Positions 24,401 through 34,499 of a stretch of 64,000 nt of DNA are shown here, in pieces. The DNA comes from Cloeon dipterum (taxonomy: Eukaryota; Arthropoda; Insecta; Ephemeroptera; Baetidae): NCBI RefSeq assembly GCF_949628265.1, contig NC_088789.1:3720001-3784000 (forward strand). Reading direction: 5' to 3'. The position numbers and the translations under genes are program-made. Below the pieces are notes generated by a model. That model was not told the DNA's origin and made no database searches. It saw only the letters and a list, made by a program, of their open reading frames with translations. The number at the start of each line of letters is the position of its first letter. Position 1 is the stretch's first letter.

Positions 24401-27400
24401 GCAAGTCCAGAATCTCCAGTGGGACCACTACCCTCCATCATGGTACACACATCCTTCTTGTCCTCCAAACCTAGTCACAACAGATCTGTGTCCCATGACT
24501 CATATTTTGACCAATTGTCGGCAAAGCAGGAAGATGAAGACAGTTTGGACCTGAGTGAAATCCAATTGAACTTTGACCTGGAGGATAACGAGATGAGAAT
24601 ATTCTCTGAGGATGAAACGCTGGTGTCCACATCAGCAGAGAGTCCCAGCAACTCTGTTGCTTCCTCATTTAGTCAGAGGGCAAAAGCGAAAAACAGTCCC
24701 AAGTTAAAGTATGTGCCCAGAGCTCAAATGGAGGAAATGTCTTCCACTGACCCTTCACCAAAGAAAAACAGGAAAATGAGCACAAACTCGCCCAGCAGCC
24801 GGAAAAGGTCAAAAATCGAGACGACCAAGAACTTTGTCGTGAAAGTGGATGAGCTTCGGTTTATAGACTCCCCTGAGCCTAGCGTGTCCAATTTGTCATT
24901 CCCTGATGGCCCCAGTATACAAACTAGCATATCCGACTCTGACGTGCACCGAAACATGCACTCTGAAGAATCGCCCTATGAGGTGATGCAAAAGCATTCC
25001 GAGTCGTGTGCGAAACTGTGCAGCGGGAACGAGCTGACTCCAAAAGGCGTGCAGAGCTCTGGCAGCTCCGGCCTCACCACCCCGACTACGCCTCCCAAGT
25101 ACACTCAGCTGCTGAGCGACAACGAACTCCTCTCTGGAGAAGAGACGCCACAGGAGATGACCATCGAAGGTCTCTACGACAACATCGCCTCTGGCAACTG
25201 GGAGAAGTTGGAGCGCGCCGGCAAGCTGGTGTACCAGAATATCATTCCAATGACCAAAAAAGATGACACTCCGTCAGCAACTCCGTCCCCAGAGGAGATG
25301 CAAATCGCCCCTGTGGAGGCTGAGACATCCGCAACGCCCACTGCCGATGGAGAGGAGGTCTATCAGCAGGTCAAGTTCTTCAGGCGATCAGTAGCTGAGG
25401 TCAATGAACTAATGGAAATTTCGCCAACAAATGCCTCGCCTCCTAAGATATTAGAACCAATTAGGAGAAGGTATTTATTTAAATTTATTTTTGTTTTTTT
25501 AATGATTAATGAGTGTTTGATGTAGCTCTACTGGAGTCATTAGCCCTGTTTCTACCTTTGTTGAAAACACTCGTAAATCTTGGTCACCACTCAACCAGTC
25601 TATTGACTCTGATGACCTGAGAAGGAAGTAAGTAGAAATTCTAATTTGTCGTATTAACAACATTTTTAATTTAAAACCGTCAAGTTTTCTCTAGCATTGA
25701 AATTTACAAATGTAAATAAAATTCATTCTCCATCAGATTTGACTGTGAAATCGGACGAGAATTGGTCAGGGAGCGTCGGATCAAAACTGAACTGGAGCGA
25801 CTGCGTGTTGACGCCAGCCCCTGTGGCAGTCCCAGCCGACCCGACCAAACCCAAAGTTTGTCGCCACCCTCCAGCCTGGCAATCTCTTCGCAAACCTCGC
25901 AGAAAGCGACCACAACCTTGGTGCCCCTGATCGATTCAGATGGCTCGTTGACAAGTCTGAGCAGTGCCACTAGCTCTGGACTGGATCCACTATCGTCCAC
26001 AAATCCGATACCCTCGGGCCTCACGTCTCCAGGAAGCAATGTGACTCCCAGCCCTGACGAACAGGTGGCAAAGTCAATCGCCAGCTCGTGCCTGTCGAGC
26101 GGCTCCAGCGAGTCGTCGACCAACATCAATGAACAGTTGAACAACCTGGAGGCGCTGAGCTTGTGTCTGCAAGGTCTGAAGACAAAGGGCTCTGTGGAGA
26201 ACTCGCCTGCAACGCGTTCCACCCCGACATGCATTACCCCAGACCAAGGAAAGGCGCAGGTTTCCTCAGCCGCTGAAGAAGCCAGCAGAGGCGATTCCAG
26301 GTCAGCGACTCCTGCGACTCAAACTTCTGAGCTTGGCATGCAAACGCCCACCAGTCCAAAGCTACTGGAAACACATCTGAGTGCTGATCCAGTCGAAGAG
26401 GAGCCAGAGGAACCAATGAACGTTTCACCTACCAAGTAAGAGCCCTTGTTTGAATATTATTCGGTAGCTTCCCAACTTAAACAGTTGAATTCTTGAGATC
26501 GTCATTGCCAGGCTCCAGTCTAATAGGGAAATTAAATTCTCACATTATGACTATTATGGTAATTGATAATATATTATAGATAGAATAAACTTCCAAACGC
26601 TTTCAATGAGGAAATTGCTGTTTTACATTACTGATATTTTTAAGTTCAATATTGTGGTAGGCTGAGGGCCATTGGCAAATTGTTTAGTAAGGAGTAAGGA
26701 GTATGGTAGTACAAGTATACACAAGCTGAGAAATAACAGATTATTTAAAAGAAAGCAATTGCTTTTAAGTTAAATGTTAAATTTAAGCAATAATAATCAA
26801 GTGTACATTAACTAAAATTGGTTGGTAAATAGACGTCATTATTGAATGTGATCATTCCTGTAATAGAGCCAAACTGGAGCGCCTGAAAGTCTGACATTAA
26901 AATATGAGTTTGAATCTCCCTAAAATACTGGGGCCTTCAAATTAGAAAGCTCACATCATGAAATGAAAGATAAAAAATGACCACATTCAGATTCAACCAT
27001 GAAATACGACATTCCTTGCAGATATATTTTTAATCAGTCACTTGATAACAATATTTGCCTTGATAGTTCTGATGTTATCAAAATTGATAATGTTTTAAAT
27101 TTACAGAACAACAGCTGTTGTGTAGAAGTAATAACAATTTTGTATTAAAATGTTTCAGTTTGGAAAAGAAGTCGGAAGATGAAGTAGAGCTGCGTTCCAA
27201 TTCAGTGCAGGAAGAGAGGCCAACCTCAGCGCCAACCACAAGTACCATCAGAATCGCTTTGTCATCTCGAAGGAGCTCTGAACCAGTGAAAACCCTGAGC
27301 ATTGCCGATACAAGGCGACTGGAAAGCAGGAAGGCGAGCGTCAAAGAGCTGCTGAACAGATTCGAGGAGTCAAACAAGTCGCTGCCGCCGTGTCTGCGTT

Positions 27401-27939
27401 CGCGGGCGGTCAAGAGCCAATTAGCCTCAGCGATGAGTGGCTCGCTGGACGAGAAAAGGTTTAACGAAACGGCTAGGGAGATGACCAGAGTCAACACGCT
27501 ACCTGACATGTCCAAATCTGAGCCGGCAGAACAAGTGGACAAGATGGAGGAGGCGCCGATCGAGAGCAGCAAACCGCTGCTGAGCCCGAGCGGGCCGTCG
27601 TCCTCCGCCACCGCCGCGATAGACATCCCGAAGGCGGGCGGAAGCATAGACTTGGACGATCCCAGCCGACGGGAACGAATTGAGAGGTACAAGGAAGAGA
27701 GGCGGATGAAGCTCAGAGAGAAGTACAACCCGCAAAACTTCAGCAACGAGAAGGACGACATCGTGGAGAGACTCAAACATAGAACAGGACAACCCAGAGG
27801 CCTAAACTCTCCAGGCGAGGAGTTTCCTCCTAGCGGGCCGTTTTCGCGGTCCATTTCGTTGACCGAGAAATTGGGAGGTCACAGGTCGAGGAGCGATTCA
27901 GAGTCAAAGGACAGCCAATCAAGTGCCAACTGCGACTAG
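12471..27939 (+). CDS. CdGAPr: PX-SH3-RhoGAP protein (CdGAPr / ARHGAP32-33 family)
   Basis: A GTPase-activating protein for Rho-family GTPases (Cdc42/Rac in this family) at membranes and the cytoskeleton. Exons: 12439-12602 (ATG 12471), 19042-19248, 19589-19810, 22158-22379, 22445-22641, 22767-22996, 23052-23154, 23207-23434, 23494-23750, 23830-24167, 24266-25470, 25526-25627, 25737-26435 and 27159-27939; all joins are in frame, 1640 residues. Domains: PX-like about 97-235 (FHYDHVELGPLQ, VTSQGRSWLLRRYFKDF), SH3 about 250-315 (DEISFEVGDMISVIDM, WWRGKRGFEVGFFP), RhoGAP about 385-590 with arginine finger near R426 in GIYRLSGV, plus FRELPNPL and IAIVWAPNLLR. The long tail is low-complexity Ser/Pro with YDNI and YQNI motifs. 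Near the end, ERIERYKEERRMKLREKY resembles a supervillin motif. Introns 1 (6.4 kb) and 3 (2.3 kb) are large. The N-terminus is the least certain part, and an alternative first exon may exist at 18199-18270. Confidence 0.9.
16780..16787 (+). promoter_or_regulatory. TATA-box-like sequence in a CpG-rich part of RhoGAP intron 1
   Basis: TATATAAA is followed by a GC-rich segment (CGGTCCGGCGTCTCCGCC). Placement would suit a start site near 16810, but no transcript evidence exists in the sequence. Confidence 0.2.
18199..18270 (+). CDS. Possible alternative first coding exon of the RhoGAP gene
   Basis: An ATG in an acceptable context (AAGATGG) opens 24 codons (MAKTRRYSDRVFGSCLEV, then ARECCA). They end exactly at a strong donor (GCA then GTAAGAG) in phase 0, the phase needed to join the exon at 19042. 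It lies 0.8 kb upstream of that exon at the edge of a CpG-rich stretch. There is no family evidence for the peptide itself. Confidence 0.35.
19811..22157 (+). other. Third intron of the RhoGAP gene
   Basis: 2.3 kb splitting the PX domain coding sequence. Mixed composition, several CpG-rich patches, no recognisable exon, RNA gene or repeat. Confidence 0.5.
26436..27158 (+). other. Last intron of the RhoGAP gene
   Basis: 720 AT-rich bases separating the Ser/Pro tail from the final exon. Nothing else recognised. Confidence 0.6.
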
Positions 27940-28132
27940 GGAGGGGCCCTTTGTTTCGTTTCAATCTGGATAAGCGTGTTTTCCATTTTACCCATCTGTT
28001 TGCCTGGTTTGGTAGATTTGGTTGCGAGCTGCCAGCTTTGCAAGCACAAATTTAAGTATTTTCGTTAAGACTGTCTGCACCTCAGTTAAAATGCCATAGT
28101 TTGCCATCTTACATATTTTTGCTTTAGGTGTA

Positions 28133-28138
28133 AATAAA
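28133..28138 (+). terminator. RhoGAP polyadenylation signal candidate
   Basis: AATAAA lies about 195 bases after the RhoGAP stop codon. Confidence 0.45.
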
Positions 28139-29808
28139 TTCACTCGTTGCACGAAGTTAGTTTCCCACGTGGCTGTAGCCATTTTTATCTGATTTTCGAA
28201 TGTACTGACAATCCGTATGAAATGACACACTTAAGAGTCTAATTTGGAAACGAAATACCGATTTTTATCAGCAAGCTTCTCGTAAATTAAACGCAATTAT
28301 TACATTTTGGCATCTCTGAGAAAAGTTGTTTAGGAGGAATCAAAATCTGTGTACTAACTAAAATCAGAAATGTACAAATATAGAGCTAATGATAATAATA
28401 TTACTAATTCCACTCTCAGTTGTTATTCCGATGAAATCCGCAACATTTGTTTTGCTCAAAATGCTCTGAATACTCAATGAAATGATTGTTTGTTGGTAGA
28501 CAATAATAGTTGTAAAAAGTTGACTTCACGAGAGGTACGTTCATTTGGCCAAAGATTTGTCATTCCATTGAACCTAATTTACCAGGTCTGCGCGTATGTA
28601 GTCTTCGGAAATTTACTATCGAAATGTATTTAACTTCCCTCTGCGTAAATACATTATACCTTATACGGTAACATATATATACATACTACAAGCAAGCCAT
28701 GATTTAACATTGTGATAAAGTGAGATTTATTGTCTGCAGAATGTGGAGGAGTTGATAATTTTTAACCATCACAATCAGATCCAAGTTGTCCCGAAGAACT
28801 GGGCCCAAATTTGTTTACTCAGCTTGGAAAATGATTAATTTTGCCTTACAAAGTTGAGCGCACTTGCGCACTCGGTGAATTGATCTGGACTTGCTAAGTA
28901 AGCTTTTTCATCACCAATTTTCACCTATGTAATAATGGATAATATTATTAAAAATTGTCATTTACTGACTAATCTCAACCACAAGTTTAATATCCAGTGG
29001 ATAATAAAATTTACGCTGAATGGATATTCAATCTTTTTTATTTCCCTCTTCCTCACATCAAACTTTGTTTGCATTGCGATTTTGAATTATTTAACCTTGC
29101 TGCTAATCATATACAATACGACGACACTACTAGTGGTTTTATCTAAGTTCAACTTTATGATCTGAACCTGCGGATCTTGAATTATCAGGAGGTGAACTCT
29201 CCTCTCATTTGCAATATGTTAAACTGTTAAATATATTAGCATGGTTTTCAGCGGCTAACACGATTTAAGTGAGAAATTAGCATTACCTTGAAATGCGGCA
29301 AGAAACTCGCACATATCCCTCAGCTTTACTTGAAAAAAATAAGATAAACTGAGGACAGAGGTCTCAACCTCTGACAATGAGTTGATAATTAAAAATATCA
29401 AATGAACAATACTATTTTTTGTCCTCGTTTTATGTGTTTTGTGTTGGTCACAAGTTTTTGAATCATACACCCCACCACTAGCAGCGATTCAATTTTAGTA
29501 GATGAAATTGCATGAAAAATGTCTAGCCAAAGTTCTGACAAAAACTCCAGGTATAAAAATTCCAACACTATGGAAATAAAAAGAAAAAATTAATCAAAAC
29601 ATAATTTTAATAGTGATTGCGAGAGGCATTTTAAGAAAATCGCATTATGAGACTAATCACGGTTGGCAGTAAATAATGTAACAATTAGATGAATGGCACT
29701 TGTATGAGGGAAAAAGGAATTATTGTCAACCCTAAATCAGCTTTAACTAGTCCAGCATTCAAATAAGACAATGTGATGTCTTTGCTTAACGCAAGTAGGA
29801 CACTATGA
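28139..29808. other. Tail-to-tail intergenic region between RhoGAP and Tom40
   Basis: About 1.7 kb of AT-rich DNA with no recognisable gene. Short hydrophobic frames such as 28935-29165 are explained by composition. AGAGGTCTCAACC at about 29358 resembles one end of the MITE family but has no partner end nearby. Confidence 0.55.
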
Positions 29809-29814
29809 TTTATT
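29809..29814 (-). terminator. Tom40 polyadenylation signal
   Basis: AATAAA on the minus strand, about 170 bases beyond the Tom40 stop codon. Confidence 0.5.
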
Positions 29815-29982
29815 GATAACACATCGGAGCTCCTGACTAGTCAGCCAACAACAGAGATGATGCAACTTCGGAAATGCGAGAGTACTTTTTAAAATTTGGT
29901 CAGCTATCAGGAATCCAACCTGCCATTATCTCGATTGATCTTAAAAACATAACATAACTAATTCTGAATGCAGCGTCTTCGC

Positions 29983-32070
29983 TCAGCCTAAAACAAAGCC
30001 ACAACCGAGTCGGAACTGTCCATTGCGGTGGTTCATTGTACCGCTCAGGCTGAGAGTGAAGGGCATCGGCAGCAGTCTCTTCTCCAAAACTGCGCCCACG
30101 GTCCACGAGGTGTCCACCATACCTGCAATGATTGAGTATTAGTAAATATCACAAATTTAGATCTGGTTGTGCTCAGCTCTCACCCTTGAAAACACAATTA
30201 GCCTTGGGAAGGTCGATCTGGTAGCCAATTTGTGCGGTAGATTCCTGAATTCTAAGATTGGTTTCCAGCTCCACACCGATCTGCAATCAAGCAAAAAGTA
30301 ATAAGAAATTTTAAAAAAAGAAGTGGCAAGCAAATCCATGCAACACTATAATTTATAAGAGGTAAAAATGAATTTAAATAGCAATTAATTTGATTTAAAA
30401 AAAATTGTGACAGTTTCCTCTTAATTCATAATCCTACAAATCTTATGATGAATTAACAACGGTATTTTAATCAAGTAATTTAATTTTAAGGGCTACTAAA
30501 GAGTAAAGAAATATGAAAAACTAGAGTGATCAAAAAAATTTGAGAAGAGGTCTCAGCCAGCCGCGCTGCGCCGCCGGTGAAAATGGTCAAAAATTAACGA
30601 GTGCAGGAGGAAAAAATGTCTTCCGACCCATCTGGCTAGTAAGCACTATTAAACTTCACGTTTAAATTATCGTCAGCCGCGCCAGCGGCCGCCAGGCGGT
30701 AAAATCGGCTAGGCCGGTCCCGCCAGCCGCTGCGTGAAATCTCGTGGCTGAGACCTCTAATTATACGTACGAAAATTGTAATGCAATGATTAAAAGAAAG
30801 CCAAAGCAATTATTACTGCATACCTTTCCAAAGAGCAGAAGGATTTTAAACTAATATTATTTACTATTGTTTGATTTTTAAGTACTAAGGTAGATAAGTG
30901 ACCCAGCAAAGAAATATTTTACAGATACATTGCATATTTTATTATTTTAGCCAGATAAATAAAAGTAATTTATTTGAATATTTGAAATTTGAAACTCGCT
31001 CTACAAATACAAACAAATCTAGTCTTAATTTTTCCAACTAACCCGACCAGAAAAAAAATATTTCAGAACTTCCTCAGCCTAAAGGATGAAATGATTTGAT
31101 CTTTAAGAACCGCGTAAGAGACTCAATACTAACCTGAAGAGTATCACTGCATTTTTGGTAGTAGCAGGCGTGGACGCCAGAAGCGCCGACAGTGCCGCTG
31201 GCTGTGAACTGGTCGCATGTGTAGCGTCCAGCGACGTTTATGACGGTGGCATGGAAACCCGGCACCTGTGGTCCGTACTGGTAAGCCAGTTCAGCACCAA
31301 GAGCCACATTCTTGGTCACCGACTGCAGGTAGTGGCCAACAAGAACACCTACGCCAATACCGCGTTTTAAAATACAAAATTCACCAATGTCAAGGCTTTA
31401 ACAAACCCGAGTTAGTGACAATATCAGTGTTAGCTGCCGTAAGAGAGGCTGTAAAGTCATCTCCCTTGTAGTCCATTGAGCCTTGCATGCCCACAACTTT
31501 GCTTGCCTGGATCTGAAAGAGAAAAATGTCAGACAGATTTTCCTATCAAGCTGTGGCATTAAAACCTTGGAAACAAATCTTCCCAATATCCGTGGCTGGA
31601 TGAGATGAATAATGTTGGCATTTAGGGTGCCACTGGGGTCGATGTCTCCTGCAAAAATTGGAAACGCTTCCGAGGGGCTGATTTGGTTTGTTCCTACGTA
31701 GTTTGCTCCAAATTTATATCCAGACTGTGCAGGATTTACTGAGCTGATATTCAGTGTGTGGGAGATTTGAAAGTGTTGACTGACGCCTTTGTTTACCATG
31801 AATTTCGCTCCCTCAAAAGTCATGGGAAACACCTCTGCAAACAGTGAACAACATTAGTCAGTTTTGTGAGGAGAGATCAATTTTCTCGGCGTTTTTACCT
31901 TTGCACTTTCGATGCAACTCCTCCATGGGTCCTGGGTTAATGAGACTGGGGTCTTTGCTTAATGGCGAGGGACTTAAAATTTTCTCTTCTTCAGGTGCTG
32001 TCGGTGATGGGCCAAGAGGAATGGGGACTGCTGCCGGAGGTGGCGAACTCGATGCGAAGACGTTACCCAT
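29983..32070 (-). CDS. Tom40: Mitochondrial import receptor subunit TOM40
   Basis: The beta-barrel channel of the TOM complex in the mitochondrial outer membrane. Exons: 32070-31899, 31834-31566, 31512-31407, 31348-31134, 30280-30184 and 30122-29983; all joins are in frame, 332 residues (human 361). The N-terminus is Pro/Ser-rich and disordered ([20 protein letters not shown]). The Tom40 porin domain follows: [82 protein letters not shown]. It ends with [16 protein letters not shown], the beta-signal for SAM-dependent membrane insertion. Intron 4 (about 850 bases) carries MITE copy 2. It sits head-to-head with Tom20. Confidence 0.96.
30281..31133 (-). other. Longest Tom40 intron, AT-rich, host of a MITE
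   Basis: An 850-base intron, far longer than the others in this gene. About a quarter of it is the MITE at 30545-30759. The rest is AT-rich without other content. Confidence 0.7.
30545..30759 (-). mobile_element. hAT-type MITE, copy 2, in a Tom40 intron
   Basis: A 215-base element with ends AAGAGGTCTCAGCCAGCCG and GTGGCTGAGACCTCTA. Interior words (TTCACGTTTAAATTATCGTC) match copy 3 when one is reverse complemented, so it is inverted relative to copies 1 and 3. The flanking 8 bases (AATTTGAG and ATTATACG) no longer match, so this is an older or rearranged copy. No coding capacity. Confidence 0.8.
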
Positions 32071-32801
32071 TTTGCTGCGGCTTTTATGAATTACAGATGA
32101 AGTAACTTAACTTTATCTCGGCGCGCTCGTGCGTTCGTTTCAGTCGGCGATGTTCAGGAAATAAAGCCAATTTCAAATTTTTAGCCGAATATTTCGCTTT
32201 CCGTCAGTCAGGCAGCATGGCAGCAGTCTCTGATTTATTTAAGGGAGTTGCCGGTGGTGGCAGCAACTTAGTATTAGTAAGCAGCAGTAAGCAGTTAACA
32301 AAAGACACGCAGGGTAGCCATTTTTTGAATCGAAGTAGCTATGATAATGATAAAAAGTAATATTGTGTACCTTTGTTAAATGGTGGATTCGTTGCAAATT
32401 TCTCCCCAAATGGTTAGAGTGTTGCAAAGCAACATAACAATGATCATGAGATTATGGAAACCCATTTTTATTGTTGATTCACCTAAGTTCATGATTTCAC
32501 CTACAATAAGATTGCATCACTATCATTAAAAATCACAAAACTTGCAAATTTTTTAAAGAGACAAAATACGGTTTTACATTTATATCAGTCATTTTCGAAG
32601 CAAAATTTTTATTCTACGAATAATGTATTAGAAACAATTTCTGCTTTCTGGTACTGTTTGGAAGTGTTGGTGCACCTGTTCTGGTCCCCGTCTTTCCCCA
32701 TGTGATTCATTTGTTTCTGTTCAAGGCCACACCACTGGAATCCTGAAATTTATCGAACTCGGCAGCACAAAGTTATTCGGCACAAGGCATTCGGTATAAA
32801 C
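32071..32801. promoter_or_regulatory. Shared 5' region between Tom40 and Tom20
   Basis: 731 bases separate the two start codons. The Tom40 side is moderately GC-rich (CTCGGCGCGCTCGTGCG near 32120), the centre is AT-rich. A common bidirectional promoter, or two close back-to-back promoters, must lie here. Confidence 0.55.
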
Positions 32802-33528
32802 ATGACAATGATTTCCAAAACCACCCTGGGAATTGCTGCAGGGATTTGTGGGACAATCTTCTTGGGCTATTGTGTCTACTTCGATAGATGTAGGAGGATG
32901 GACCCTAACTTCAAAAAGAAGCTCAGGGAGCGTGAGTCACTTGCATTGCATATTTACGCATTTATTTCAATCACACCACGCTTTGACGTCTCTCATGACA
33001 AATTTGTATTTCGATGGACTCGCTGACGACGATTAATTCTTGCAGGCCGCCGTCTCATGAAGGCCAACCTGAAAAACACGAGCTCAAAGCTGCCGAACAT
33101 GAATGACCACGAGGCCGTTCAGAAGTTCTTCATTCAAGAGGTAAACTGCTAAATGACTCGTAGAAAGAGATATAAATAAACTCATTTACGTGACGCGTGT
33201 TTAGGTGCAACTCGGTGAAGAGCTCTTGGGCCAGGGAGACGTTGAAGGTGGAGTTGAGCATTTGGCAAACGCCGTGTCAGTTTGCGGCCAACCTCAGCAG
33301 CTCCTCCAGGTGCTCCAGCAGACTCTGCCCCCACAAGTCTTCTTCCTACTCATGCAGCAGTTGCCCACGATCATGAACAAGGTTTGTTGTTTCGGCATCG
33401 CTGTCATTTTTAATCTTTAAAGATTGCTTACGCAAGAGCTAATGGCTCATTACTCACCATTTTCTATTTTTCAATCACAGGGATTCCCCAGCAACAACGC
33501 AACTGTTTCCGAAGACGATGTTGAATAA
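32802..33528 (+). CDS. Tom20: Mitochondrial import receptor subunit TOM20
   Basis: The presequence receptor of the outer-membrane TOM complex. Exons: 32802-32931, 33046-33140, 33205-33381 and 33481-33528, giving 149 residues (human 145). An N-terminal membrane anchor (LGIAAGICGTIFLGYCVYF) is followed by basic residues and a linker (DPNFKKKLRERRRLMKANLK). The cytosolic TPR-like receptor domain follows (FFIQEVQLGEELLGQGDVEGGVEHLANAVSVCGQPQQLLQVL, then PPQVFFLLMQQLP). The tail is acidic (SEDDVE). All introns are 64-114 bases. The start ATG at 32802 fits the family; a second Met follows two codons later and could also serve. Confidence 0.96.
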
Positions 33529-33551
33529 GAAAAGTTCGCTGTAGCAAATTA

Positions 33552-33557
33552 AATAAA
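33552..33557 (+). terminator. Tom20 polyadenylation signal (first of several)
   Basis: AATAAA 24 bases after the stop codon; another copy is at 33691-33696. Which one is used cannot be told from sequence. Confidence 0.4.
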
Positions 33558-33696
33558 TGATCTGGCAGGAGATGGCTTCTAACAAAAGTGTAGTGTAGCT
33601 GTGCCCATGGAAGAAGTTCAACCCAGCCTTGTAGTAGAACGTTTTAATGAACTGTGCATAGACACTTACTCACTGATAGACATTTTCTGCAATAAA

Positions 33697-34499
33697 TTCC
33701 CATCTCGTTAAAAAAGAAAGTGTCACGCCAGGATTGGTATACCTTACGCGCCGCACGGAAAATGTGGCTGTGTTATGAATGTTATTTTGTGTTCCAGCAT
33801 GGCAATATTGTTGTTCGACAAAATAAAACAAAACAGCAGGCATTGTAAAGAAATGCCTGTGCCTACACGTCTAATGCTTGTCAAATAAAATATAAATATA
33901 TAAGTCATGCTTTTTAATTTTGTCTTCCAGAGTGTTAGGTGTACTGTAAATGGATTAGCCTCTTAAATGGCTCATAACAAAATTGAATAAATAATAATAG
34001 AGGTCTCAGCCGCAAGATTTAAGGCGGTGGCTGGTGGGACTAGCAGTTTACGCGGCTGACAATATTTTAAACGTGAAGTGTGATAGTTCTTAAAGGCCCA
34101 AATGGCTGCTGGCTGGAAGACCTCTTTTAAAATTTTGACCCTTTTTCATCAGCGGCTGGCTGAGACCTCTAAATAATAAGCATTCTTAGTTTTGTCAATC
34201 AAAAGAGAAGTGTATGCTACAGCCTCATTGAACGCGCCTCATCCTGATAATTTAGTTAATAAATATCAACCCTAATTTGGCATATTAATGTCCCATTTCT
34301 TATAAAATGATTTAACGTGGCCTGCGATGATAAGGTCTAAGTTTTAGGAAGAAAAGATCAAATTATAACTGCCATAACAATTTATGTAAAAAGACTAACA
34401 AAATATAAGTAACAGGCACCAAAGGTTATTCTAGTTAACACCGATGCAATAGGCAGTTGGTACCCTGCGATCTAAAAATATACAGTTGTGATAGCAGAA
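33697..34499. other. Tail-to-tail intergenic region between Tom20 and HMBS
   Basis: AT-rich DNA with MITE copy 3 (33998-34171). No other gene or repeat recognised. Confidence 0.6.
33998..34171 (+). mobile_element. hAT-type MITE, copy 3, downstream of Tom20
   Basis: A 174-base element starting TAGAGGTCTCAGCCGC and ending GGCTGGCTGAGACCTCTA. It is flanked by AATAATAA on both sides (33990-33997 and 34172-34179); that duplication is AT-simple and less diagnostic than the one at copy 1. It has the same orientation as copy 1 and is inverted relative to copy 2. No transposase frame. Confidence 0.83.

Noticed and set aside
28935-29165. Short hydrophobic frame resembling a small membrane protein
   Set aside because: AT-rich DNA encodes Ile/Leu/Phe/Asn by composition; no promoter or family support.
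29356-29375. AGAGGTCTCAACC, like one end of the MITE family
   Set aside because: No matching opposite end or interior nearby; may be chance or a badly truncated copy.
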